Of a stretch of 27,370 nucleotides of DNA, positions 15,642-24,644 are shown piece after piece (position 1 is the first letter of the stretch; the number at the start of each line of letters is the position of its first letter). Location of the stretch: the NCBI GenBank assembly GCA_030670005.1, contig DAOVCL010000004.1, positions 1-27,370 of the forward strand, written 5' to 3'. The position numbers and the translations under genes are program-made. The notes below the pieces were generated by a model. That model made no database searches and was not told where the DNA came from. It worked only from the letters and a program-made list of their open reading frames with translations. This DNA comes from Candidatus Zixiibacteriota bacterium (lineage in GTDB: Bacteria; SM23-81; DAOVCL01).

Positions 15642-16589
15642 TTGGAGGAAGAGAAGGGATTAGCTATTGGGGTTGATTTAGGGGGGACAAACATCAAGGG
15701 TGGGGTGGTCAACCTCCAGGGACAGGTTCTGAAAAGGATGAGTAGCCAGACCAAGGCTCAGGAAGGGCCTGAGAGGGTTTTAGATCAGATAGCCCGTTTA
15801 GTCCAGAAGCTAAAGGGAGAGGGAAAAATTGAGGGTTTGGGTGTTGGCTGTCCGGGTCTGGTAGAGCCAACCTTAGGCATAGTGAGGGATCCGCCCAACC
15901 TCAAAGGCTGGAAGGAAGTCAAAGTAAAGGGGGAACTGGAGGAGAGGTTGGGTCTCCAGGTAGAGGTGGCCAATGATGTCAATGCCGCCGCTCTGGGTGA
16001 GCTCCATTTTGGGGCGGGAAGAGGGGTGAAGGACTTCATCTGCCTAACCTTGGGCACAGGCGTGGGCGGTGGCCTGATCTTAGATGGGAGGCTCTTCACC
16101 GGTAGTCGGGGGGCAGCAGGTGAGATAGGTCACTTACCTGTAAACATATTCGGCCCCCGCTGCAGGTGTGGAAACTATGGTTGTTTAGAGAGGTATGTGG
16201 GAGCCGAATATATAACCGAGAGGGCCCAAGCGAAACTGAAGGATAATCCTCAAAGCCTCCTTTCCCCCCTTAATAGAGGTGGTAGACTTACACCAAAGCT
16301 CATAGCCGAGGCGGCCCAAAGGGGAGATGACCTGGCCAAAGAGGTATTTCAGGAGACAGGGGAGATAATCGGTGCCGCCCTCTCCGGGGTAGTAAACCTG
16401 CTCAATCCGGAGCTAATCATAGTGGGGGGAGGGGTTGCCCAGGCCGGTGAACTCATCTTTGGGCCGATGAGGAAGGCCCTCCCCAAGAGGGCAATGAGTG
16501 AAGATATCCAAAGGGTGAGGGTCGTTCCCGCCCTCTTGGGGAAGGATGCCGGCCTAATCGGGTCTGCCTCCCTGATTCTTAAACCCTGA
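15642..16589 (+). CDS. ROK family sugar kinase (glucokinase-like)
   Basis: A cytoplasmic ATP-dependent sugar kinase of the ROK family, most likely a glucokinase. The phosphate-binding motif DLGGTNIKGG is at residues 12-21. The catalytic stretch VANDVNAAALGE is at 109-120, with D112 as the likely base. The ATP motif LTLGTGVGGG is at 135-144. The ROK zinc site is H164 with C174, C176 and C181. The 315-residue length is typical, and no DNA-binding N-terminus is present, so this is a kinase rather than a ROK repressor. It starts at TTG 15642 behind a GA-rich ribosome site. The lptD gene begins 7 nt after the stop, so the two probably share a transcript. Confidence 0.9.
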   Translation: MEEEKGLAIGVDLGGTNIKGGVVNLQGQVLKRMSSQTKAQEGPERVLDQIARLVQKLKGEGKIEGLGVGCPGLVEPTLGIVRDPPNLKGWKEVKVKGELEERLGLQVEVANDVNAAALGELHFGAGRGVKDFICLTLGTGVGGGLILDGRLFTGSRGAAGEIGHLPVNIFGPRCRCGNYGCLERYVGAEYITERAQAKLKDNPQSLLSPLNRGGRLTPKLIAEAAQRGDDLAKEVFQETGEIIGAALSGVVNLLNPELIIVGGGVAQAGELIFGPMRKALPKRAMSEDIQRVRVVPALLGKDAGLIGSASLILKP

Positions 16590-16596
16590 TCCCCAG

Positions 16597-19500
16597 ATGA
16601 ATCTACCCACCAAAATCTTTATCTCTATCTCATTTTTCCTTTTCCCCGTTCTCGGCTTCTCCGCCGAAGAACCCCTTATCCTACAAAATGCCGATTCCCT
16701 GCTCACCTATTTTGGCCGGGACTCAGTGATCACCTATCTCAAGGGAGATGTCCAATTCCGGCAGGGGGAGACATCCCTGAGGAGCAATGAGGCGACCTGG
16801 TTCAAAAACCAGAGGATGGTAGTCTTTAAGGGGGAGGTGAAGCTCACAGACGGGGAGACCACGATCTGGGCGGATAGAGTAGCCTATTACAGGGATGAAC
16901 GGAGAGCATTGGCCGAAGGCCGGGTTAAGGCCTGGGATGAGGAGAATCAGACTAAGCTGACCTGCGGCAGGATGGAATATTGGAGGAGGGAGAGAAGGAT
17001 CTTGGCCACAGGTAACCCACTCCTGGAGACCATAGAGGAGGAGGGAGCCAGGACAACTGTGCAGGCCGATAGCATTGAGCTCTTCCCCCAGGGAAATAAG
17101 GGGGAGGCCAAAGGAGATGTCAGCATCAGGAGGGGAGAGCTTGAGGCCACCTCTGGCTATGGCCTCTTTCTCTTTAAAGAGGGGAGGATAATCCTCCGGG
17201 AATCCCCGGTCATCAACCAAGATGGTAAGAGGCTCACCGGGAGAAGGATGGAGATAAAGGTGGAGGATCGTCGGCCAAAGAAGGTCTTCGTCTGGGGAGA
17301 TGCCAAGGGGGAGTTCGAGGATAGGGACCGGACGGGAAGGATCTCCGAATGGGGTTGGGTTACGGGCAAGAGGATGAACATCACGATCACCAAAGATAGA
17401 CTTGAGGCCATAACGGTGGAAGGAAACTCCAGAAGTTTCTACTTTTCTCCCCCTGATACCGGATTGGGTGGGGAGAACAGGGCCTCCTCAGACTCCTGTA
17501 GGGTGGATTTCTCCGGCGGTAGGGCGAACCAGGTGAGGATGTGGGGAGGAGTGGAGGGGACCTATCTCTCCCCCTCCTCGGAGGGAGGGATGGACACGGT
17601 GAGATACAGGGGTCAGTCCATCGTATACTCCCAGGGAAGGATAGACCTCATGGGTGGTGCTCAGATAGAGTATGCCAGCTATAAGCTTGAGGCAGACAGC
17701 ATCGAATATGTTCTGGACTCTAAGATCCTGGAGGCTCAAGGGGGACCGGTCTTCTGGGATGGCAACCAAGAGTTAAGAGGGGTGAGGATGGCCTATAACT
17801 TGGAGACCGGGAGGGGGAAGGTGAGATATGGAGAGTCCAACTACGAACAGGGCATCTACCGAGGGGAGGAGATAGTGGAGGTTAACCCAGAGGTCATCCT
17901 GGTAGAGGGCGGAAGATTTACCACCTGCGATCTGGACACCCCCCATTACCACTTCTGGAGTAAGAAGATGAAGATTATCCCCAAGGATAAGGTGATTGCC
18001 CAGCCGGTAGTCCTCTATATCGCCGATCTCCCGGTGGCCGCCATCCCCTTCTGTGTCTTCCCCATAAAGCCAGGGAGGCATTCCGGTATCCTCACCTTTG
18101 ATATGGGCTTTTGGGATGTAAGCCAGAGGTTTGTGCGAAATCTGGGCTACTATTTCGCCCCCAACCCCTACTGGGATGCCACCTTAAGCCTGGATTACTA
18201 TGAGAGGACAGGACTTCTCCTCAAGGGTCAGGCCAGATATGCCCTAAGATACAAATTGGAAGGGCAAGTTGGAGGATCCTGGAAGAGGGAGAGAGAATGG
18301 GTGGGCAGCGAGCTTACCCATCGGCAGAGATGGGATCTGAATTTTCGTCATTACCAAGATCTTTCCCCCACCTGGAAGCTGACCGCCGACGGCCTCTTTG
18401 TATCAGATAAAAGTTATTACTCGGACATCGGCTTCGACCCTCAGGAGAGGATGAACCGTTCCCTCCACTCCCATCTCACCCTCTCCAAGAGATGGGAGAC
18501 ATCCAGCCTCAACCTTAGCCTGAACAGATACCAGAACCTTGATCTTAACCAGATAACCCAATCCCTCCCCTCGGTGAGGTATTCCCACCCCTCCTCTCCT
18601 CTTTTTAAAGGCGAAAAGGAGGAAGAAGGATGGTATCACAACCTCTACCTCTCCTTCTCCTCCTATCTCTTGAACTACAGCCATAAAACGGGAGGAAAAA
18701 CAGATTCCCACAGCGGCCTGGATAATCGCTTAAGCTTTACCGGCCCCCAGAAGCTTAGATGGCTGACCCTTTCCCCCTCCTTCAACCTGAGGCATACCTG
18801 GTGGGACAAGGATAAGGAGGGGAAGAGCTTTGTGCACAACCTAACCTATGATCTCTCCTTGCGGGCAAACACAACCATCTATGGAACATTTCTTCCCCAT
18901 TGGGGGAGGATAACCGGATTGAGGCATATCCTCAAGCCCAGTTTGTCCTATAGTTGGAAGCCAAAGTTTAAGGATCAGGAGAGGTTCTACTCATTTGGGG
19001 GAATAAGCCCCTCCGCAGGGGAGAGGAAAGTCCTGGGGATGAGTTTAAATAACATATTTCAGATGAAATGGGGAAAGGAGAAGCCTAAAAAGGTTGAACT
19101 GGCCACCCTTAACCTCTCCACAAGCTATAACTTCAAGGCCTTAAAGCGGAAATGGAGTTACCTTAACTCTAATCTAAGGGTGAGGCCATTCAGGGGGCTT
19201 GGGATCACTCTGACCTCCACCTACGATCTATACTCCTCCCAGGGTGAGCTGACCCTCCCTCACCTAAAATCCCTCTCCCTGACCACAAATCTCTCCCTCT
19301 CCGGTTGGGAGGGAGAGGGAGAAGGGAGAAGACCCTGGAGGTTTGGGCTCTCCCATCATATCAAGCGAACGAAAGGCAGTCCCATCAAGACAAATTGGCT
19401 ATCTGGAAACCTTTCCCTAAACCTGACTCCAAACTGGAGAGTTTCCTATCAGACCCGTTACGACTTTGTGGATAGAAAGCTCACTTCCCAGAACCTCAAA

Positions 19501-19644
19501 TTTCATAGGGACCTCCACTGCTGGGAGGCTTGGTTCTACTGGATACCCACCGGATTCAGGAAGGGATACTACTTCCGGGTAAACATAAAAGCTATCCCGG
19601 AGATAAAGGTGGAGAAGGGAGTTGGGATAAGGGGTATCTTTTAA
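16597..19644 (+). CDS. lptD: LPS-assembly outer membrane protein LptD
   Basis: LptD is the outer-membrane barrel that delivers LPS to the cell surface. The 1015-residue product has a signal peptide (about 1-22). A long OstA/LptA-like beta-jellyroll region (about 30-430) contains repeated strands such as YLKGDVQFRQGE and RVAYYRDERRALAEG. The LptD barrel domain follows, entered through TTCDLDTPHYHFWSKK and AIPFCVFPIKPGRHSGIL. It ends in Phe, as barrel proteins do. It is longer than E. coli LptD (784 residues), mostly in the N-terminal jellyroll. It is coupled to the ROK kinase upstream and to the DUF5686 gene downstream (1-nt gap). No LptE or LptA gene is in the window. Confidence 0.92.
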   Translation: MNLPTKIFISISFFLFPVLGFSAEEPLILQNADSLLTYFGRDSVITYLKGDVQFRQGETSLRSNEATWFKNQRMVVFKGEVKLTDGETTIWADRVAYYRDERRALAEGRVKAWDEENQTKLTCGRMEYWRRERRILATGNPLLETIEEEGARTTVQADSIELFPQGNKGEAKGDVSIRRGELEATSGYGLFLFKEGRIILRESPVINQDGKRLTGRRMEIKVEDRRPKKVFVWGDAKGEFEDRDRTGRISEWGWVTGKRMNITITKDRLEAITVEGNSRSFYFSPPDTGLGGENRASSDSCRVDFSGGRANQVRMWGGVEGTYLSPSSEGGMDTVRYRGQSIVYSQGRIDLMGGAQIEYASYKLEADSIEYVLDSKILEAQGGPVFWDGNQELRGVRMAYNLETGRGKVRYGESNYEQGIYRGEEIVEVNPEVILVEGGRFTTCDLDTPHYHFWSKKMKIIPKDKVIAQPVVLYIADLPVAAIPFCVFPIKPGRHSGILTFDMGFWDVSQRFVRNLGYYFAPNPYWDATLSLDYYERTGLLLKGQARYALRYKLEGQVGGSWKREREWVGSELTHRQRWDLNFRHYQDLSPTWKLTADGLFVSDKSYYSDIGFDPQERMNRSLHSHLTLSKRWETSSLNLSLNRYQNLDLNQITQSLPSVRYSHPSSPLFKGEKEEEGWYHNLYLSFSSYLLNYSHKTGGKTDSHSGLDNRLSFTGPQKLRWLTLSPSFNLRHTWWDKDKEGKSFVHNLTYDLSLRANTTIYGTFLPHWGRITGLRHILKPSLSYSWKPKFKDQERFYSFGGISPSAGERKVLGMSLNNIFQMKWGKEKPKKVELATLNLSTSYNFKALKRKWSYLNSNLRVRPFRGLGITLTSTYDLYSSQGELTLPHLKSLSLTTNLSLSGWEGEGEGRRPWRFGLSHHIKRTKGSPIKTNWLSGNLSLNLTPNWRVSYQTRYDFVDRKLTSQNLKFHRDLHCWEAWFYWIPTGFRKGYYFRVNIKAIPEIKVEKGVGIRGIF

Positions 19645-19645
19645 G

Positions 19646-22078
19646 ATGCAGCTACGCAGTTTTCCCTTAATCGGCCCTTTTCTGCTGGGCCTGGTGATAA
19701 TTACTAACCAAGGCCGGTGTTCTGACCTTAATCAGTATAAGATCTATGGAACTGTAAGGGATGCCGAGACAGGGAAGGGGTTGATGATTACCAACATTAC
19801 CGTTAAAGGGACAACCAAGGGAACTACCACAGACAGAGAGGGCCGGTATAACCTCTTTTTGCCGCCTGGCAGGTATGAGCTGCTCTTCAGCTATATGGGA
19901 TACTCTTCGGTAAGAGAGGCTGTGGAGATTACCGATAAGAATGTCGAGCTGGATGTCCGGTTGCAGCCCGTTGTGCTTAAGTTTCCACCGATCACCGTCA
20001 CCCCGGGGGAGAATCCGGCACTTCGGATCATCAAAAAGGCGATTGAAAACAAGAAGAGGACCAGGAAAAAGTTAAGAAATTACAGGTTAACTGCTTATAC
20101 CAAGCTCATCGCAGATGTGAGGATGGGCAAAGGCCTTGCTATTATGGGGGTTTCCGATTCAGCAGTTACGATAATTATGGAGACGAAGACCGAAGCCTAT
20201 TGGGAGAAACCCGACAAACACAAGGAGATCATCCTGGCCCGTAAACAGAGCGCCTTTATTCCGGCGGTTACCAACCTTTTGACCAGCAGTGATTTCATCG
20301 AGGATTTCTCTAAAGACCTGATCGAGATGGAGGACAAGAAGATTGCGGGGCCGCTCTCCCAAGCCGGCTTGAAAAGCTACTACTATTCCCTTATTGGCAC
20401 CACAGTGATGGACAACTTGAAGATATACAAGATCAGGATCTCCCCGCTTAGAGATCAGGAACCGTTGCTAAAGGGGATGATCTATATCGCCGATGGGACC
20501 TATGCCCTGATGATGGTTGATCTGGAGTTGAACAAGGCGGCCCTCCCTCAATTTTTTACTCAAATGCATTACAAGCAGCGATATGAGCTCTTCGAGAACC
20601 TCTTCTGGATGCCCGTCAATCTCAGCCTCCAGGCAGAGGGGAAGATCTCTCTGATCATTCATCTTCAGTTCTCCTTAAAGGCATTGTCTGTATTGCAGGA
20701 TTACAGGATCAACAAGCCCTTCAAGAAGAAGGTATTTGATAGGGTGGCTATCAAGGTGTTACCGGAGGCCGATAAGAGGGATTCCCTCTACTGGGCCAAG
20801 AATCAGCTTATCCCCCCTACCACAGAGGATATCAGGGCGTATGAAAAGGGTGATAGCCTGAAGGTTGCCTATCAACGAAAAAGGAATAGAATCAAGCCAA
20901 GGAACTTACTCTTTGGCAAACACCTCCGGTTTGGCGAGGAAAAGGGTCTGAGACTGCCTGGGGTCTTGGGGGTCTACCGTTTCAATCGGGTGGAGGGGCA
21001 TGCTCTGCACTTTGGGGCCAAAACCTGGGGCCTCCTGCCTAATCTGCGGTTTCTTAATCTCCATTTGGGATATGGCTTCGCCGATAAGAGGTTCAAATAT
21101 GCCGCCGACCTGGGCTACCATATCCTCAACCACCCCAATTCTGATCTGATGGTTGATTTCTCTCGCCGGCTTGGTTGGATTGATGAAGAGGGAAGAGGGG
21201 GAGGAAACCTGGGGATGACCCTGCTGAACCTCTTAGGCAAATATGACTACCGGGATTACTTTTACCGTCAAGGGTGGGGGGCTTCTCTGGTGGGCGATTT
21301 TCTTCCGCTGATTAGGGCCAGGGTAAGCTTTTCCCAAGGAGTATACTCAAATGCTCACAGAAACACCGACTGGAGCTTGCTGAGGAGAAGCTGGAGATAC
21401 AGGGGGAATCCGCCAATCAATGAGGGGAAGGACAACTCCATTTACTTAGGGTTGAGCTTCGATCCCCGGAAATTTATCGATAACGCGGGAAGGTTGGAAA
21501 GGATAGGGAAAACGGGCTATCAATTCATTGATTTGGGGATGAGCCATTCTGACAAGGCGCTTCTCTCCAGTGACTTTAGCTACACCAAGCTGTGGGCCTA
21601 TATTCGCGGCAACTTTGGCTTACACAGGTTAGGTATGTTTTCCTATCGCCTTCATCTGGGGACCGCTTATGGCTGGGTGCCCACCCAGAGGGTTTTCCGA
21701 CTACCGGCGAATTTGCCCTACTTGACCTCTCCCTGGAGATTTCGCACCCTGGAGATCGGGGAGTTCGTCGGTGACCGTTACGGCTCGCTTTTTGTGGAGC
21801 AGGATTTTGGTAATCAACTGTTTAGATGGTTGAAGTTCCCCCTTTTGAGAGATTCCCAATGGGGGCTGATTCTCTTCGGCTCAGCCGGCTGGACAGATAT
21901 AGGGGCCAAATCAAGATCAATTCAGGTGGTGGAAGCAAACCCAACCGGAAAGCCATTCTATGAGTTGGGCTTTGGCGTTGACCACATCCTCACCCTCTTG
22001 AGGATCGACCTGGCCTGGAGATTGAACCACTTCAAAGAGGGCAGAATTTTCGCTATAGGCTTCTCCATCCCCTTTTAG
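19646..22078 (+). CDS. DUF5686 / carboxypeptidase-regulatory-like outer membrane protein
   Basis: An exported outer-membrane protein of 810 residues of the DUF5686 family, common in FCB bacteria. A signal peptide (about 1-25) is followed by a carboxypeptidase-D regulatory-like beta domain (about 30-115, IYGTVRDAETGKG to YSSVREAVEI). The conserved NPALRIIKKAIENKKR and NYRLTAYTKL segment follows near 128-155. A long barrel-like region runs to the end and terminates in GFSIPF, with the C-terminal Phe expected of a barrel substrate. The function of the family is unknown. It starts 1 nt after the lptD stop, so an envelope-biogenesis role beside LptD is a fair inference. Confidence 0.88.
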   Translation: MQLRSFPLIGPFLLGLVIITNQGRCSDLNQYKIYGTVRDAETGKGLMITNITVKGTTKGTTTDREGRYNLFLPPGRYELLFSYMGYSSVREAVEITDKNVELDVRLQPVVLKFPPITVTPGENPALRIIKKAIENKKRTRKKLRNYRLTAYTKLIADVRMGKGLAIMGVSDSAVTIIMETKTEAYWEKPDKHKEIILARKQSAFIPAVTNLLTSSDFIEDFSKDLIEMEDKKIAGPLSQAGLKSYYYSLIGTTVMDNLKIYKIRISPLRDQEPLLKGMIYIADGTYALMMVDLELNKAALPQFFTQMHYKQRYELFENLFWMPVNLSLQAEGKISLIIHLQFSLKALSVLQDYRINKPFKKKVFDRVAIKVLPEADKRDSLYWAKNQLIPPTTEDIRAYEKGDSLKVAYQRKRNRIKPRNLLFGKHLRFGEEKGLRLPGVLGVYRFNRVEGHALHFGAKTWGLLPNLRFLNLHLGYGFADKRFKYAADLGYHILNHPNSDLMVDFSRRLGWIDEEGRGGGNLGMTLLNLLGKYDYRDYFYRQGWGASLVGDFLPLIRARVSFSQGVYSNAHRNTDWSLLRRSWRYRGNPPINEGKDNSIYLGLSFDPRKFIDNAGRLERIGKTGYQFIDLGMSHSDKALLSSDFSYTKLWAYIRGNFGLHRLGMFSYRLHLGTAYGWVPTQRVFRLPANLPYLTSPWRFRTLEIGEFVGDRYGSLFVEQDFGNQLFRWLKFPLLRDSQWGLILFGSAGWTDIGAKSRSIQVVEANPTGKPFYELGFGVDHILTLLRIDLAWRLNHFKEGRIFAIGFSIPF

Positions 22079-22114
22079 AGAACTTAGCTCCCTTACGATC
22101 GCTAACTTCTCCAG

Positions 22115-22245
22115 AGGGCCTCACCGGCCCTATGGCGCTCCGCAATCCTACGCCAGCTCGGATTGCTTCGCTGTCACCCTTGAAGGGGGTATACCCCCTT
22201 CAAACAACCCCCACATTTCGAAATTTCTTAGAAATTCCGAAATGT
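22115..22245. repeat. Three hairpins after the DUF5686 gene
   Basis: The gap 22079-22323 holds no gene. AGGGCC/GGCCCT form a hairpin at 22115-22131. A perfect 24-bp palindrome centred on GGGGGTATACCCCC spans 22180-22203. A near-perfect 33-bp palindrome (ACATTTCG ... CGAAATGT) spans 22213-22245. None has a T-run, but they are the only candidates for ending the kinase-lptD-DUF5686 transcript. They mark the left edge of the accessory region. Confidence 0.65.
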
Positions 22246-22323
22246 CCCATTAGCAGGAAAGGAAAAGCTCACAGTATGCGGTGACCTTGTTCGCCTCCCA
22301 GTCAAAAGAGTGAATCAATCTGC

Positions 22324-22352
22324 TTGACATGCGGAGAAGGGGAGGGTATTAT
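22324..22352 (+). promoter_or_regulatory. Consensus sigma70-type promoter pointing into the cassette array
   Basis: TTGACA (22324-22329), a 17-bp spacer and TATTAT (22347-22352). This is a perfect -35 with near-perfect -10 at the ideal distance. It lies at the left end of the integrase fragment and reads towards the cassettes, so it is a candidate cassette promoter (Pc). Confidence 0.6.
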
Positions 22353-22661
22353 ATTGGTGATTGCGTTATTAGAACCTGCGCTCTGTATCCTGGAACAGTA
22401 CAGCACGCGGTGAAGGAGACCATCCGAAAAGTGAGCATCCCCAAACACGCGACCTGCCATACTTTTCGGCATTCCTGCGCGACGCATCTACTGGTAGAAG
22501 GTTATGACATTCGCACAGTGCAAGAACTTCTCGGTCACAAAGAAGTGAGAACAACGATGATCTATACCTATGTTTTGAACCGCGGAGGGAAGGGGGTATG
22601 CAACTCAGTTGACTCCCTGTTATCCAGTCGAGAGCGGGGATGTTATACGGAAACCATATAA
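22329..22661 (+). pseudogene. Integron-type tyrosine recombinase, C-terminal fragment
   Basis: The frame encodes 110 residues. Only about 20-95 match a tyrosine recombinase, and specifically an integron integrase (IntI). They include YPGTVQHAVKE, the HTFRHSCATHLL box with catalytic His and Arg, and the LGHKEVRTTMIYTYVL box with the second His and nucleophile Tyr. The IntI-like ending NRGGKGV follows. The N-terminal SAM-like domain, the first catalytic Arg and the IntI-specific insert are absent. Nothing recognisable as integrase lies upstream, so it is truncated and cannot recombine alone. Its 3' end faces the cassettes, so it reads in the same direction as they do, unlike class 1 integrons. 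Confidence 0.82.
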
Positions 22662-22707
22662 GACCCGTAAATAAATCCATACCTAATTATACCGTTCTGA
22701 AACGCAA
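22616..22707. repeat. 92-bp direct repeat, copy 1
   Basis: This matches 27279-27370 at 88 of 92 positions. It starts exactly where homology of the recombinase fragment ends and includes GTTATAC (22642-22648) followed by GGAAACCATATAAG (22649-22662). The copies bracket the three cassettes. The right copy runs to the window edge and may be longer. Confidence 0.85.
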
Positions 22708-22781
22708 GGACTTCCGATGCACTTTCCAGAAATGACGCGGGTTCTTATACTGCAAAATCGCCAGATATAAGGTTCATTTAT

Positions 22782-22807
22782 GGAAACCATATAAGCCGTA
22801 GTTATAC
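22782..22807. other. Array entry point (attI-like or attC right end)
   Basis: A third copy of GGAAACCATATAAG (22782-22795) leads into GTTATAC (22801-22807), a GTTRRRY-like core. The left core of attC1 (GTATAAC) is its exact reverse complement. Cassette 1 must therefore begin with the T at 22802. Whether the sequence to the left is attI or the end of an older cassette is not settled. The gap 22662-22830 has no gene. Confidence 0.6.
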
Positions 22808-22830
22808 GCTAAAATACGAAAAGGAAATAA

Positions 22831-24228
22831 ATGAAAAAGGTCATATTATTTATTCCACTAATAATTCTGCTATTCGTCTCATGTAAAAATGAAAGATCAC
22901 AGCCAATTACTCTTGAACAGCTAAATCCGCATATCGTGACTAAATTGAATCATTTTTATATCGATAAATTAAAACAACACAAATTTTTATTACTTGGTGA
23001 AGGTCGGCAACATAACGATCATGTGATGAATAATGCAGTAATTGAATTACTCAATTATTGGATGGATCAAATAGAACAAAATGAAGAAGTTCCCTTAAAA
23101 ATCGTTTTAATATTAGAATATTCTCAGTCTTTTGGGAATCAATTACATCATTTTTTTAAAGATGGTGATGTTTCACATTTTGGAGTTGAGATTCAAGGTA
23201 GAACTCTCAATACACTTGAATTCTTTTATGATTTGAAAGACATCTTTGCAAGAGCTACGGCATTAAAATCAAAATATGATATTGATTTTAATATCTTTTG
23301 TCCAGAACAAGATATATCACCTGATGCTTCTCGTGAAGAGCATCATAGAATATTCATGACTGAACGAGACAATAAAACAACTCAAAATATCCTTGAATAT
23401 GTCAAACAAAAACCTGATTACAAGTTTATTGCATTTTATGGTGCTAGCCATATTGCCAGCAAAAAAAATTCTAAAATCCCAATAACACCGAGGGGAACAC
23501 AAATAAAAAATCAGGGTATCGAAACATATTCAATAGCTCTTGTTGGTTTTAAAATATCACCTTGTCCTTTACCATTTCAAGCAATTAATTCTAACTTTGC
23601 ATTAACAGCAACATCTTTAAAAACAATCTTATCAAAATATAATTATCAAACAGATGCAGAAGCTTTCTATAAAGAGCCATATATTCATACGATGAAATTA
23701 AAAGATATTCCTTCAGTGAAAGTTATTGAAAAAGCATTAGAATATTCTGCAAAATATCCCAAGTTTATTCCTTCTTTAGTATCGTTATGGCATCGATATA
23801 CTGGTTCACTTATTTTAGAGAAAGAAGACAAGTTATCATATGTAAAGAGTCATTTAAAAGATGTAAATACTATCGAATCCATAGAAAATTTAAGCATATT
23901 TGAAAACATGTTGAAAGAATTTGAAATAAAAAAGATGCCTCGTCCAGAAATCGATAGGAACATGTTTGATATAACTTGCTTTCAGAATGTTTTAAGTCAA
24001 AAACCATTTCCTGTTCCACAAGATAAATCAGCAAATGAGTTATGGATGGATATTATTAAAAAATATGAAGATGAAATAAAAATAAGTTTGTATACATCGA
24101 TTTTATTTTATGGAACCGAAAAAGAAAAAAATAATGCAATCCAAAAACTGAAAGAAATAACAAACCAAGATTTTAAATCCGCAAAACAATGGTTAAATTT
24201 TTCTCGCCAAATGTGGTTACAAATATAA
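22831..24228 (+). CDS. Cassette-borne lipoprotein, possible ChaN/EreA/TraB-like fold
   Basis: First gene of cassette 1, encoding 465 residues. The N-terminus is a basic-hydrophobic signal ending in LLFVSC, giving a probable lipid-modified Cys at residue 18. After it, FLLLGEGRQHND near residues 52-63, LILEYSQS near 90-97 and FYGASHIA near 208-215 recall the GE-x-H and late G-x-H motifs of the ChaN/erythromycin esterase/TraB-Tiki superfamily. I do not recognise a specific family, and the resemblance is only by motif. The C-terminal half (about 250-465) is helical and charged with no known domain. The ATG is 30 nt into the cassette, with AAGGAAAT as ribosome site. It is strongly AT-rich. Confidence 0.72.
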   Translation: MKKVILFIPLIILLFVSCKNERSQPITLEQLNPHIVTKLNHFYIDKLKQHKFLLLGEGRQHNDHVMNNAVIELLNYWMDQIEQNEEVPLKIVLILEYSQSFGNQLHHFFKDGDVSHFGVEIQGRTLNTLEFFYDLKDIFARATALKSKYDIDFNIFCPEQDISPDASREEHHRIFMTERDNKTTQNILEYVKQKPDYKFIAFYGASHIASKKNSKIPITPRGTQIKNQGIETYSIALVGFKISPCPLPFQAINSNFALTATSLKTILSKYNYQTDAEAFYKEPYIHTMKLKDIPSVKVIEKALEYSAKYPKFIPSLVSLWHRYTGSLILEKEDKLSYVKSHLKDVNTIESIENLSIFENMLKEFEIKKMPRPEIDRNMFDITCFQNVLSQKPFPVPQDKSANELWMDIIKKYEDEIKISLYTSILFYGTEKEKNNAIQKLKEITNQDFKSAKQWLNFSRQMWLQI

Positions 24229-24240
24229 TGGAGTTAATCA

Positions 24241-24462
24241 ATGCTTTGTCCTAAATGTGGTTATGATAATCCTGATAATGCAAGTCAATGTTCAAAGTGT
24301 AATTACAAATTTAGATTTGGACATGCTTACAAAGATCCGCAAAATATGACATTTATTTCATCAAGTAATTCTAAAAAGCCAAAAATTGTAAGATATGTAT
24401 TTTTCTCAATGTTCCTATTAATACTTATTCTAATTGTGGTATCATGGCTTAAGTCTATTTAA
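24241..24462 (+). CDS. Small zinc-ribbon membrane protein
   Basis: Second gene of cassette 1, 73 residues. The N-terminus is a zinc ribbon with C3-x2-C6 and C17-x2-C20 (MLCPKCGYDN, then CSKCNYKF). A single membrane helix lies at about 48-69, close to the C-terminus. It starts 12 nt after the lipoprotein gene and is translated behind a GGAGT-like site (24230-24234). It ends 5 nt before attC1, so it belongs to the same cassette. The function is unknown; a membrane-anchored partner of the lipoprotein is possible but not shown. Two-gene cassettes are less common than single-gene ones. Confidence 0.75.
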   Translation: MLCPKCGYDNPDNASQCSKCNYKFRFGHAYKDPQNMTFISSSNSKKPKIVRYVFFSMFLLILILIVVSWLKSI

Positions 24463-24466
24463 AACA

Positions 24467-24604
24467 ACGTATAACAAATTGCTGCACCTGACTGGCTGGC
24501 GGTGCGGTGATTTCCGAACGCTCAGAGCAGCTATTCAAGTTTTGATTATTTGCTAACGTTCATATTGCTTAAGCCAGCCAGCAGGTGAGCATGTCGTTAG
24601 ACGC
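24467..24604. other. attC1 recombination site
   Basis: The left core ACGTATAAC (24467-24475) and right core GTTAGAC (24596-24602) fit 1L and 1R, with the exchange point between 24596 and 24597. Inner arms pair imperfectly: TGCACCTGACTGGCTGGC (24483-24500) against GCCAGCCAGCAGGTGAGCA (24573-24591), differing by small bulges. The length of about 136 bases is within the known range for attC. The left core is complementary to the start of cassette 1 (GTTATACG at 22801). Confidence 0.85.
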
Positions 24605-24644
24605 ATTCTAATAGATAATCAGTAGTTTTTAATTGGAGGTAATA

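Noticed and set aside
22643..22801. A gene-less cassette between the two GTTATAC cores
   Set aside because: No left core complementary to its start (CCGTATAAC) occurs before 22801, so the circle-closure rule that holds for cassettes 1-3 fails.
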